A stretch of 17,772 nt of DNA from DASTPP01 sp035762175 (GTDB lineage Bacteria > Myxococcota_A > Polyangia > Polyangiales > Polyangiaceae): positions 1-17,772 of the forward strand of contig DASTPP010000067.1 in assembly GCA_035762175.1 (NCBI GenBank), in the 5' to 3' direction. How positions within the stretch are numbered: position 1 is the stretch's first letter; each line of letters opens with the position of its first letter. Position numbers and translations under genes: made by a program. The notes beneath the pieces are model-generated. The model was given only the letters and a program-made list of their open reading frames with translations, ran no database searches and was not told the origin of the DNA. Shown in pieces: positions 6,044 through 14,330 of this stretch.

Positions 6044-8002
6044 TCAGCGGCCCGGGGGCGGGGCCGAGGCGCAGCGGAAGCCGACCAGGTGGCTGCGGGC
6101 CCCGGCGGGCATGGTCGCTCGTGGCGGCATCCGCAGGGCCGAGGGGCTGCTCACGTCCCAGGCGCTGCCCATCACCAGGCGCGGCGCCCCGGCCTCGGGG
6201 CGGGCGCCGGGCTCGCCGGCGCCCTCGTCGGCCCACTCCATCACGTTGCCGAGCAGGTCGTCGACGCCCTCGACCGAGCGCCCGCGGGGGAAGGTGCCGA
6301 CGGGCGCGGTCGCGTAGAAGCCGTCGTCGTCGGCGTGCAGCAGGTCGAAGGCGAGGTGGTGGCGCGCGCCCCAGCGGACGCACTCGCTGCCGCAGCCGTT
6401 GAGGTGGTTGGCGCTCGGCGGCTCTTCGCCCCAGGGGTAGGTGCGGCCCGAGCTGCCGCGGACGGCGAACTCCCACTCGTCGGCGCGGGGCAGGCGCTTG
6501 CCGGCCTGGCGGCAGTAGGCGTCGGCCGAGACCCAGTCGACGCAGTTGACGGGGTGCCGATCGCGCCCGGGCAGGTCGGCCGTGCAGAGCGAGTCGGTCG
6601 GGCGGCGCGCCGCCCCGCCCGCGCCGCCCGCGCCCTCGGGGCGCGCCGCCGACGCCGACGCGCAGGTGCCAGCCCGGACGCAGGACGCGTACTCGTCGAC
6701 GGTCACCTCGTGCGCGTCGAGGCAGTAGGCGGGGGGGGCGGCGAGCGCCCCCTGGGGCGAGGCCGGCCCGCCCAGCGCGACCATGCCCGCCGGGCAAGGC
6801 GGCGCGGGGGCGCCGACGCCGACGGGGCTCGGCGGCGCGATCTTCGGCGGCGGGGACGACGGCGGGGGGGCCGCCGTGGCGAGGGTGGCGACCGGCTCAA
6901 CGGCGGCGGCGCCCGGCAGCCGCAAGGGCAGGGGGCGCTTGCTCACGCCCCAGCCGACCGAGAGCAGCGCGCAGCCCGCCGCGGCCGCGAGCGCCCAGGG
7001 CAGCACACGCCGGCGGCGCCCGGCCCGCAGCAGCGAGGGCGCGACGGGCGGCACCGACGCGGCGCCGGCCGCGGGCAGCGACGAGGCGCCGAGCGTCGAG
7101 GCGCTGAGGGGCAACATCGTGCCCTCGCCCGAGGAGGCGAAGAGGGCCGAGCGGCCCTTGTTGCCGATCGCCTCCCAGAAGGCCTGGGCCATCTGCTCGG
7201 CCGACGCGAAGCGGCCCTCGGGGTCGAGCGCGCAGGCCCGCTCGGCCCAGCGGTCGAGCGCCCGCGGCAGGTCGGGGCGCAGGCTCGAGGGCGGCTCCAT
7301 GCGGCCCGAGACCACGTGCATGACGACCTCGACGAAGGTCTCGCCCCCGAAGGGCAGCTTGCCCGTGAGCGCGCGGTAGGCAACGATGCCGAGGGCCCAG
7401 AGATCGGCCCGGTGGTCGATGGGCTTGGCCTTGAGCTGCTCGGGGCTCATGAAGTTCGGCGTGCCCACGAGCTGCCCGGTGCTGGTCAGCGGCTCGCCCG
7501 ACTTCAAGAGCTTGGCGATGCCGAAGTCGAGCAGCTTCACGACCGGCGGGTGCCGCAGGCCCCCGCACAAGAAGATGTTCGACGGCTTGACGTCGCGGTG
7601 CACGACCCCGAGCGCGTGGATGGCCGAGAGCGCGAGCGCCACCTGCTCGACCACCAGCGCCACGTGCACCGGCCCGAGCGGGCCGTGCCGCCTTAGCGCC
7701 ATCGCCAGGTCGTAGCCCTCGAGGTGCTCGAGCACCAGGTAGGGCAAGCCCCCGCCGCTCACCCCGTGCTCGAGGTAGCGAACGACGTAAGGGCTCTGCA
7801 CACTCGCCAGGACCTGCGCCTCGCGCTCGAAGCGCGCGAGATCGAGGCGGCTCGACGCGTTCTCGCAGAGGAACTTGACCACCACCTCGGCCTCGTGGCC
7901 CGCGTGGCGCGCGAGCCAGAGGCTGCCCATGCTGCCGCGCGCCAGGGGGCGCACCAAGCGCAGCGAGGGGGTCAGCAAGGCTCCGGGGGTCGGTTCCGTC
8001 AC
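6044..8002 (-). CDS. Membrane-anchored Ser/Thr protein kinase fused to an FGE-sulfatase-like domain
   Basis: The 652-residue product has an N-terminal Hanks-type kinase (about 15-280): Gly-rich loop LARGSMGSLWLAR, ATP-binding Lys 43 (VVVKFL), HRDVKPSN with catalytic Asp 137, DFG at 159-161 and MSPE in place of APE. After a low-complexity linker, RRRRV leads into one membrane helix (about 333-352), then a Pro-rich outer linker, then an FGE-sulfatase-fold domain (about 403-644) with HPVNCVDWVSADAYC, GKRLPRADEWEFA, LLGNVMEWADE and VGFRCA. The kinase should face the cytoplasm and the FGE-like domain the periplasm, which suggests a receptor kinase. The two catalytic Cys positions of true FGE appear to be Asp 616 and Ser 621, so formylglycine-forming activity is unlikely. 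GTG 8002 (VTEPTPGALLTPSLRLV) was chosen; GTG 8005 adds one residue, and a TTG at 8038 lies in the promoter. Confidence 0.9.
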   Translation of the reverse strand: MTEPTPGALLTPSLRLVRPLARGSMGSLWLARHAGHEAEVVVKFLCENASSRLDLARFEREAQVLASVQSPYVVRYLEHGVSGGGLPYLVLEHLEGYDLAMALRRHGPLGPVHVALVVEQVALALSAIHALGVVHRDVKPSNIFLCGGLRHPPVVKLLDFGIAKLLKSGEPLTSTGQLVGTPNFMSPEQLKAKPIDHRADLWALGIVAYRALTGKLPFGGETFVEVVMHVVSGRMEPPSSLRPDLPRALDRWAERACALDPEGRFASAEQMAQAFWEAIGNKGRSALFASSGEGTMLPLSASTLGASSLPAAGAASVPPVAPSLLRAGRRRRVLPWALAAAAGCALLSVGWGVSKRPLPLRLPGAAAVEPVATLATAAPPPSSPPPKIAPPSPVGVGAPAPPCPAGMVALGGPASPQGALAAPPAYCLDAHEVTVDEYASCVRAGTCASASAARPEGAGGAGGAARRPTDSLCTADLPGRDRHPVNCVDWVSADAYCRQAGKRLPRADEWEFAVRGSSGRTYPWGEEPPSANHLNGCGSECVRWGARHHLAFDLLHADDDGFYATAPVGTFPRGRSVEGVDDLLGNVMEWADEGAGEPGARPEAGAPRLVMGSAWDVSSPSALRMPPRATMPAGARSHLVGFRCASAPPPGR

Positions 8003-8010
8003 CACGAGGT

Positions 8011-8038
8011 AGTATAAAAGAGCCCCGGCCACTGCCAA
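8011..8038 (-). promoter_or_regulatory. Strong sigma-70-like promoter of the kinase gene
   Basis: On the minus strand TTGGCA (8038-8033; five of six match TTGACA) is followed after 16 nt by TATACT (8016-8011; five of six match TATAAT). This is the best promoter match seen in the window and stands out in GC-rich DNA. The predicted transcription start falls at about 8004-8005, on or next to the GTG codons at 8005 and 8002, so the mRNA would be leaderless or nearly so. Confidence 0.65.
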
Positions 8039-8069
8039 GCGCTGGGGGGCGTGAAGCCTGGTAGAGGTG

Positions 8070-8112
8070 AAAAAAAGGTTCTGGCTGAGTGACCACCGGT
8101 CATCGCGACCGG
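8070..8112 (-). terminator. Possible rimO terminator (weak)
   Basis: Reading on the minus strand, CCGGTC-GCGAT-GACCGG (8112-8096) forms a perfect 6-bp stem starting 10 nt after the rimO TAA. A run of seven T (8076-8070) comes only about 19 nt later, further than in a standard intrinsic terminator. Confidence 0.3.
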
Positions 8113-8122
8113 GGCCGGCGGG

Positions 8123-9532
<1,410 letters not shown>

Positions 9533-9577
9533 TGCGAAAATCGGGCCTTCGGGGTCTCGGGGGAGGGGGGCGGGCGG

Positions 9578-9603
9578 AAAACCCGCCGGGGCGGGGGCGG
9601 CGG
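9578..9603 (-). terminator. Intrinsic terminator after carA
   Basis: On the minus strand CCGCCG (9603-9598), a 9-nt loop and CGGCGG (9588-9583) form a 6-bp GC stem, then one G and TTTT (9581-9578). It starts 10 nt after the carA stop codon and would separate the pyrC-carA transcript from rimO. The T-tract is short but clear for this composition. Confidence 0.5.
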
Positions 9604-9613
9604 ACCCGGCCGC

Positions 9614-10735
9614 TCAGGGGGCGGGGCGCTCCATCAGGGCGTAAAAGCGGTCGAAGAGGTCGAGCGTGTCGTGCGGCCCGGCCGCCGCCTCGGGGTGGAA
9701 CTGCACCGAGAAGGCCCGGAGCGAGGGCACCGAGAGCCCCTCGCTCGTGCGGTCGTTCAGGTGCACGTGCGTCGTGTCGGCGCGGCCCGCCAGGCTATGG
9801 GGGTCGACCACGAAGCCGTGGTTCTGCGACGTGATGGCCACGCGCCCCGTCGTCAGATCGAGCACGGGCTGGTTCAGGCCGCGGTGGCCGAACTTCAGCT
9901 TGTACGTCTGGGCGCCGAGCGCGAGCGCGAGCAGCTGGTGGCCGAGGCAGATGCCGAAGATCGGCACCTTGCCGAGCAGCCCGCGCGCCGCGTCCACGCC
10001 GTAGGTGACGGCCGCCGGGTCGCCCGGGCCGTTCGACAGGAAGACCCCGTCGGGCTTGAGCGCGAGCGCCCCTTCGGCCGGCGTCCTGGCCGGCACGACG
10101 GTGACGCGGCAGCCGGCGTCGACCAGGCAGCGCAAGATGTTGTGCTTGAGGCCGAAGTCGTAGGCGACGACGTGAAAGCGCGGCTCGCGCGCGGGCGAGG
10201 TCGCCCAGGCGCCGCGGCCGGCCCGCGCCTCGTAGGGCTCGGGGCAGCTCACGCGCGGCACGAGGTCGAGCCCCGCCATCGACGGCGCCTCGCGCGCCCG
10301 CCGCACCAGCTCTTCGGCCGGCCCCCGCCCGAGCGCGCCGTTCTGCGCGCCCTTGTCGCGCAGGTGCCGCGTCAGCCGCCGCGTGTCGACCCCCGTCAGC
10401 GCGCAGACGCCGTGCCGGCGCAGGTACGCGTCGAGCGTCTCGTCGGCCCGGTAGTTCGACGCGACCTCGCTCGCGTCGCGCACGACGAGGCCCGCGATCT
10501 GCGGGCGCCCGGCCGCGCTCTCGTGGTCCTCGGCGACCACGCCCGTGTTGCCGATGTGCGGCGCCGTCATCGTCACGATCTGGCCGCAGTACGACGGGTC
10601 GGTCAGCACCTCTTGGTAGCCCGTCATGCCCGTCGTGAAGACGACCTCGCCCACCGCGACGCCCTCGGCCCCGAACGCCTCGCCCGGGAAGACCGTGCCG
10701 TCGGCCAGCGCCAGCGCCGCCCGCTCGCCGCTCAC
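9614..10735 (-). CDS. carA: Carbamoyl-phosphate synthase small (glutaminase) subunit
   Basis: The 373-residue product matches CarA. An N-terminal small-subunit domain contains GTVFPGEAFGAEG, EVVFTTGMTGYQEVLTDPSY and ITGVDTRRLTRHLR-like sequence (here LTGVDTRRLTRHLR). A class I glutamine amidotransferase domain follows, with nucleophile Cys 263 (FGICLGHQLL), QNHGF, and His 347 and Glu 349 (QFHPE). CarA releases ammonia from glutamine and passes it to CarB, which makes carbamoyl phosphate for pyrimidines and arginine. The GTG start at 10735 overlaps the pyrC stop (GTGA), which implies translational coupling. In-frame sequence further upstream is antisense-like and Arg/Ala-rich, not CarA. carB does not follow: the next gene is rimO, beyond a terminator. 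Confidence 0.95.
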   Translation of the reverse strand: MSGERAALALADGTVFPGEAFGAEGVAVGEVVFTTGMTGYQEVLTDPSYCGQIVTMTAPHIGNTGVVAEDHESAAGRPQIAGLVVRDASEVASNYRADETLDAYLRRHGVCALTGVDTRRLTRHLRDKGAQNGALGRGPAEELVRRAREAPSMAGLDLVPRVSCPEPYEARAGRGAWATSPAREPRFHVVAYDFGLKHNILRCLVDAGCRVTVVPARTPAEGALALKPDGVFLSNGPGDPAAVTYGVDAARGLLGKVPIFGICLGHQLLALALGAQTYKLKFGHRGLNQPVLDLTTGRVAITSQNHGFVVDPHSLAGRADTTHVHLNDRTSEGLSVPSLRAFSVQFHPEAAAGPHDTLDLFDRFYALMERPAP

Positions 10736-12093
10736 GACGCCACCTCGGGCCGCGCGCCCGCGCCCCGCTCGAAGGCCGCCCGCCCCCCGACGAGCGTCAG
10801 ATCGACCCGGCCCCGCAGGCGCCGGCCCAGAAAGGGCGTGTTCGCGCTCTTGCTCGCGAAGGCGCCGGGCAGGGCGTCCCACTCGGCCGCGGGGTCGAAG
10901 AGCAGGGCGTCGGCCGGCGCGCCCTCGCGCAGCCGGGGCGGCTCGAGCCCGGCGACGCGGCAGGGCGCCCGCGTCAGCGCGTCGACGAGCCGCGCGAGCG
11001 GGACCCGCCCCCGCTCGGCCTCGGCGACCAGCAGCGGCAGGCACAGCTCGAGGCCGATCATGCCCGGCGGCGCCTCGTCGAAGGGCACGTCCTTCTCGGA
11101 CGCGGCGTGCGGCGCGTGGTCGGTCGCCACCGCGTCGATCGTGCCGTCGGCGAGCGCCGCCCAGAGCGCCTCGACGTCCTCGTCTTCGCGCAGCGGCGGG
11201 TTCACCTTGCACGCGGTGTCGTAGCCGAGCAGCGCCGCGTGCGTCAGCAAGAGGTGGTGCGGCGTCACCTCGGCCGTCGCCGCGAGCCCCCGCGCCTTCG
11301 CCTCGCGCAGCATCGCCGCCGAGCCCGCCGTCGAGGCGTGCGCCAGGTGGTAGCGGCCGCCGGTCGCCGCGAGCAGCAAGAGGTCGCGCGCGACGATGAC
11401 GTCTTCGGCCACGCGCGGCCAGCCCCGCAGGCCGAGCCGCGTCGCGACCGGGCCCTCGTGCGCCTGCGCGCCGGCGGTCAGCGCGTGGTCTTCGGCGTGC
11501 TGAATCACCACGAGGTCGAACGCCCGCGCGTACTCGAGCGCGCGGCGCATCAGCCCGCTGTTGGTCACGCAGCGCCCGTCGTCCGAGACGCCGACGGCCC
11601 CCGCCTCGCGCAGCGCGCCGAACTCGGCCAGCTCTTCGCCCTTCAGCCCCTGGGTGATGGCGCCGATGGGGTGCACGCGCACGCCGCAGCCCTCGCGCGC
11701 CCGCAGCAGCATGTAGCGCGTGATGAAGCCCTGGTCGTTCGCCGGGCGCGTGTTCGGCATCGGGCAGACCCGCACGAAGCCCCCCGCCGCCGCCGCCCGC
11801 AGCCCCGAGGCGATGTCTTCTTTGTGCTCGAAGCCCGGCTCGCGCAGGTGCGTGTGCAGGTCGATCAGGCCCGGCAGCAGCCAGCGGCCCCGCCCCTCGA
11901 CGACGCGCGTGCGCTCGAGCCCGCCGAGCTCGCGCGCCGCGCCCCGGCCCAGGCGCCGGATGACGCCCCCCTCGACGATCACGTCGACCCGCTCGTCGAG
12001 CCCCTCGCCCGGGTCGAAGGCGCGCACCTCGCGCAAGACCAGGCGCTCTACGCCGGAGCGCGCCGGGGGGTCGTGGGCAGGACGGGTTTCCAT
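10732..12093 (-). CDS. pyrC: Dihydroorotase, type I
   Basis: The 453-residue amidohydrolase matches type I dihydroorotases. It has the metal-binding DLHTHLREPG (His 80 and 82), DDG at 171-173, HAED (His 199), HLAHAST (His 252) and ATDHAPHA (Asp 325). FEHKEDIASGLRAAAAGGF and MPNTRPAND are also typical. The length and motifs agree with the PyrC/PyrX class rather than the shorter E. coli type. The enzyme cyclises N-carbamoyl-aspartate to dihydroorotate, the third step of pyrimidine synthesis. All metal-binding residues are present, so it should be active. ATG 12093 has AGGTGAGG 10 nt upstream (12111-12104), a good ribosome site. It is the first gene of a pyrC-carA unit with a highly structured leader. 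Confidence 0.95.
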   Translation of the reverse strand: METRPAHDPPARSGVERLVLREVRAFDPGEGLDERVDVIVEGGVIRRLGRGAARELGGLERTRVVEGRGRWLLPGLIDLHTHLREPGFEHKEDIASGLRAAAAGGFVRVCPMPNTRPANDQGFITRYMLLRAREGCGVRVHPIGAITQGLKGEELAEFGALREAGAVGVSDDGRCVTNSGLMRRALEYARAFDLVVIQHAEDHALTAGAQAHEGPVATRLGLRGWPRVAEDVIVARDLLLLAATGGRYHLAHASTAGSAAMLREAKARGLAATAEVTPHHLLLTHAALLGYDTACKVNPPLREDEDVEALWAALADGTIDAVATDHAPHAASEKDVPFDEAPPGMIGLELCLPLLVAEAERGRVPLARLVDALTRAPCRVAGLEPPRLREGAPADALLFDPAAEWDALPGAFASKSANTPFLGRRLRGRVDLTLVGGRAAFERGAGARPEVAS

Positions 12094-12117
12094 ACGGGGG
12101 CAGCCTCACCTGGGGGG

Positions 12118-12140
12118 GGCCGGGGCGCGCCGCCCCGGCC
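12118..12140 (-). repeat. Perfect 10-bp hairpin just before the pyrC ribosome site
   Basis: GGCCGGGGCG (12118-12127) and CGCCCCGGCC (12131-12140) are exact reverse complements around a 3-nt loop. The stem ends about 6 nt before the AGGTGAGG ribosome site of pyrC. It could block nuclease entry or affect ribosome loading. Confidence 0.6.
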
Positions 12141-12199
12141 GCGAGGGCCCGGCGGGCGGCGGGCCGAATTTGCCTGCCCCCGCCCGGGCCGAGTTGGTG

Positions 12200-12261
12200 A
12201 AAAATCGGGGCCGCCCGGCCCCGACCGGCCCCCCGGGGGTTCGGTCGGAGTCGGGCGGCCC
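12200..12261 (-). promoter_or_regulatory. Candidate transcription attenuator in the pyrC-carA leader
   Basis: On the minus strand TCGGGGCC-GGGC-GGCCCCGA (12224-12205) is a perfect 8-bp stem with a 4-nt loop, followed at once by TTTTT (12204-12200): an intrinsic terminator. Just upstream, 12261-12242 pairs with 12227-12208 around a 14-nt loop (20-nt arms, one mismatch, one G-U pair). The 3' arm of this longer hairpin contains most of the terminator stem, so the two structures exclude each other. No minus-strand gene lies upstream to be terminated, so control of pyrC-carA is the natural reading. No PyrR box or leader peptide was recognised. Confidence 0.5.
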
Positions 12262-12269
12262 TCCCTACC

Positions 12270-13039
12270 ATGGCTCCGTCTACCCCGCGAGCGCCGGCAC
12301 GAGCTCTGCTTGCCACGCCCTGGGACGCCCGCTTGGGCGCGCGCACCCTGCTCCTCTCCCTCGGCCTCGGCGCGCTCGTGCTCGGCGTGGGCGCCGCCAC
12401 CGACGAGCAGAGCGCGCTCTGGTCCGACCGCCTCGTGCGCCTCGGCGCCCTCGCCCCGGTCTGGGCGGGCGCCGCCTTCGGGCTCACGAAGGGCCAGGCC
12501 GTGCGGCGCGGCGAGGCGCGCGCCCTCGCCCTGCTCGGCGTCGGGCCCCGCCGCCTCTGGGCCGGCGCCTGGCTCGTCGCCGCGGCCCTCGGCCTGGCCT
12601 TCGCCGCCGCGCTGCTCCGCCAGGACGCCCCCCTGCGCTCGCTCTTCCCCGCCCTCGAGCCCTCGCCCTGGCGCCGCGCGGCCGAGGGCTTCGAGGCGCC
12701 CGGGCTCGGGCTGCGCTGGGCGCCGCCCGACGATCGCTTCGGCTTTTTCGCGCCGCTCGTGGGCGCGCGCCCCGGCCCCCCGCGCGGCTGGCTCGTCGCC
12801 GCCCTCGCCGCGCTCTCGCTGCTCGTGCCGCTCTGGCTCGCGCTGCCCGCCCGCCCGCTCGAGCGCGTCGCGCTCGGCTCCGCCGCCCTCGGCCTCGCGC
12901 TCTTCGCCTTCCACTTCGTCGCCGGCGGGGCCCCGGGCGCCTGGCTGCTCGCCGCGCCCGCGCTGCTCGCCGCCGACGTCGTCCGGCTCGACGTGCGCGC
13001 GCGCCTGCGGCCTTTCGGGTTACGCTGCCGCCACCGTGA
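12270..13039 (+). CDS. Multi-pass membrane protein of unknown function; reading frame broken near its end
   Basis: About 250 residues read well from the ATG at 12270, with near-total G/C third positions after the first 15 codons. Five or six membrane helices are visible, at about 26-44, 56-73, 95-116, 173-192, 200-219 and 222-238, and a positively charged loop GEARALALLGVGPRR follows the second. I do not recognise the family; the loop loosely recalls permease proteins. The frame has no stop near its apparent end: from about 13010 codon use collapses, and the frame stays open to 14240 over the asparaginase gene with Arg-rich nonsense. A shift of one base near 13000 would end the protein at TGA 13037-13039, which overlaps the next start as GTGA. 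The end given assumes this. The first codons have many A/T third positions, so the true start could lie downstream. Confidence 0.6.
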
Positions 13040-13968
13040 TCGACCAGACCAGCCTGAGCCTTCCTTCCTGGGTCGGGGGCCGCCGGGGGGCCGCCTGGGG
13101 CCTGCTCGTGCACGGCGGCGCCGGCGACGTGCCGCCCGAAAAGCGCGCCGCGCACGCCGAGGGCTGCCGCCTCGCCCTCGAGCGGGCCGCCGCGCTGCTC
13201 GCCGCCGGCGGCGCGGCCCTCGACGCCGTCCAGGCCGCCGTCGTCGCCCTCGAAGACGACCCCCGCTTCAACGCCGGCACCGGCGCCAGCCTCAACGAAG
13301 ACGGCGAGCTGCGCCTCGACGCCGCCCTCATGGCCGGCGAGCGGCTCGCCCTCGGCGCCGTCTGCGATCTGCCGCCCTTCCGCAACCCCATCGCCGTCGC
13401 CCGCGCCGTGCTCGACGACGGCCGGCACGTGCTCTACGCCGGCGACGGCGCCGCCCGCTTCGCCCGCGCGAAGGGCCTCGCCCCGGCCGACCCCGCGTCG
13501 ATGATCACCGCCATCGCGCGCGAGCGGCTCGAGGCCCAGCGCCGCGGCGGCAGCGCCGCCTGGGCCGGCGGCACCGTCGGCGCCGTCGCCTTCGACGCCG
13601 CGGGCCACGTCGCCGCCGCGACGAGCACCGGCGGCCTCATCGGCAAGGCCCGCGGCCGCGTCGGCGACAGCCCCGTGCCCGGCGCCGGCACCTACGCCGA
13701 CGACGCGAACGGCGCCGCCTCGGGCACCGGCGAGGGCGAGGGCTACCTGCGCTACGGCCTCGCCTTGCGCGCCTGCCTGCGGCTCGGCGCGGGCGCCCGC
13801 CCCGACGACGCCCTCGCCGAGAGCCTGTCGGCCATGCGCGCCCGCGTCGGCGCCTCCGGCGGCGTCATCGCCGCGACCCCCTCGGGCGAGCTCGCCTGGG
13901 CCCGCACGACGCCGACCATGTCGTGGGCCGCCGTCTGGCAGGGCGCCGACGCCATCGCCGGCGTCTGA
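13036..13968 (+). CDS. Isoaspartyl peptidase/L-asparaginase, Ntn-hydrolase (asparaginase type 2 family)
   Basis: The 310-residue product has the family marks: WGLLVHGGAGDVP near the start, ALDAVQAAVVALEDDPRFNAGTGASLNEDG, then the autoprocessing site AGGTVGAVAFD with the nucleophile Thr at about 180, AAATSTGGLIGKARGRVGDSPVPGAGTYAD and SGTGEGEGYLR. The precursor cleaves before Thr 180 to give alpha and beta chains. The mature enzyme removes beta-aspartyl residues from isoaspartyl dipeptides and hydrolyses asparagine; related members cleave glycoprotein linkages. No signal peptide is seen, so it is probably cytoplasmic. GTG 13036 overlaps the likely stop of the upstream gene (GTGA), suggesting coupling. 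A TACGCT hexamer lies 9 nt before the start, but no -35 box accompanies it. Confidence 0.93.
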   Translation: MIDQTSLSLPSWVGGRRGAAWGLLVHGGAGDVPPEKRAAHAEGCRLALERAAALLAAGGAALDAVQAAVVALEDDPRFNAGTGASLNEDGELRLDAALMAGERLALGAVCDLPPFRNPIAVARAVLDDGRHVLYAGDGAARFARAKGLAPADPASMITAIARERLEAQRRGGSAAWAGGTVGAVAFDAAGHVAAATSTGGLIGKARGRVGDSPVPGAGTYADDANGAASGTGEGEGYLRYGLALRACLRLGAGARPDDALAESLSAMRARVGASGGVIAATPSGELAWARTTPTMSWAAVWQGADAIAGV

Positions 13969-14049
13969 CGCCGCCCTCATCTGCGCCCGGCCCGGCCTCG
14001 CCGGACAGGGCCGAACGCCGCCGGGGGCCCGGAGCCGCCCGGCCAGCGC
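13969..14049. terminator. Convergent spacer with small GC hairpin
   Basis: These 81 bp separate the asparaginase stop from the stop of the 53-aa gene. CCGGC-CTC-GCCGG (13992-14004) forms a perfect 5-bp stem with a 3-nt loop. There is no T-tract. It may act as a shared transcription end, but support is weak. Confidence 0.25.
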
Positions 14050-14211
14050 TCACTCTTTGTTGCTGCCGCCCGCCTCGGGCCCGCGCTTGCGCTCGAGCGC
14101 CGCCTCGAGCCCGATCCGCATGCGGCCACGGCGGCCCATGCGCTCTTTCTTCGGGGGCCGGGCGAGCCACTCGTGACGACGACGAACACTCCAGATTGCG
14201 CGATTGGCCAT
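14050..14211 (-). CDS. Small basic protein of unknown function (53 aa)
   Basis: The product starts MANRAIWSVRRRHEWLARPP, continues with PKKERMGRRGRMRIGLEAAL, and ends in a Gly/Ser/Lys tail. It is strongly basic (about 15 Arg and Lys residues in the first 45), with two Trp residues and no membrane helix, which would fit nucleic-acid or ribosome binding; I do not recognise the family. Codons after the first dozen have G/C third positions like real genes here, while the first dozen are A/T-rich at that position. ATG 14211 is chosen; the frame is open to 14289 but that part looks non-coding. AAGG lies about 11 nt before the ATG, and a plausible promoter about 70 bp upstream supports independent expression. 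It lies downstream of ppk and converges on the asparaginase gene. Confidence 0.55.
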   Translation of the reverse strand: MANRAIWSVRRRHEWLARPPKKERMGRRGRMRIGLEAALERKRGPEAGGSNKE

Positions 14212-14278
14212 GCGGGGCGACCTTCGAGATGGTGTGGTAAGGCCCCCCGGGCGCTCGGCCGAGGGGGCGGGGGCGCGA

Positions 14279-14306
14279 AGCATACGCAAAGCGCGCCCGG
14301 CGGCAA
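14279..14306 (-). promoter_or_regulatory. Putative promoter of the 53-aa gene
   Basis: On the minus strand TTGCCG (14306-14301; four of six match TTGACA) is followed after 16 nt by TATGCT (14284-14279; four of six match TATAAT). It lies between ppk and the small gene and would give a leader of about 60 nt. Confidence 0.4.
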
Positions 14307-14330
14307 GGGCCAGATACGGCGCCCAGGCTT

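Larger units (their letters stand above)
12094..12269. other. Divergent spacer: structured leader of pyrC-carA
   Basis: This 176-bp gap between divergent starts contains, in pyrC orientation, a long hairpin (12261-12208), a terminator-like hairpin with a T-tract (12224-12200) sharing its 3' arm, an imperfect stem (about 12188-12148) and a perfect 10-bp hairpin (12140-12118) just before the ribosome site. No convincing -35/-10 pair for pyrC was found in the spacer. The promoter may lie inside the start of the divergent gene, where third codon positions are unusually A/T-rich. Confidence 0.55.

Noticed and set aside
4471..6402. 643-codon plus-strand frame over the TPP enzyme
   Set aside because: Arg/His/Ala-rich antisense shadow; the TPP-enzyme motifs are on the minus strand.
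6044..8002. Calling the kinase fusion a formylglycine-generating enzyme
   Set aside because: Both catalytic Cys positions appear substituted; only the fold is supported.
8003..8038. TTG start at 8038 for the kinase
   Set aside because: The codon is part of the -35 box TTGGCA and the added residues cross the -10 box.
10736..12487. In-frame upstream extension of carA to 12487
   Set aside because: Arg/Pro-rich sequence overlapping pyrC; CarA homology begins at the GTG that overlaps the pyrC stop.
13011..13020. Programmed -1 frameshift site in the membrane gene
   Set aside because: The bases CCTTTCGGGT do not form an X XXY YYZ heptamer in the coding frame.
13040..14240. Long C-terminal continuation of the membrane protein frame
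   Set aside because: Codon bias disappears and the sequence becomes Arg-rich nonsense over the asparaginase gene; treated as a frame break.
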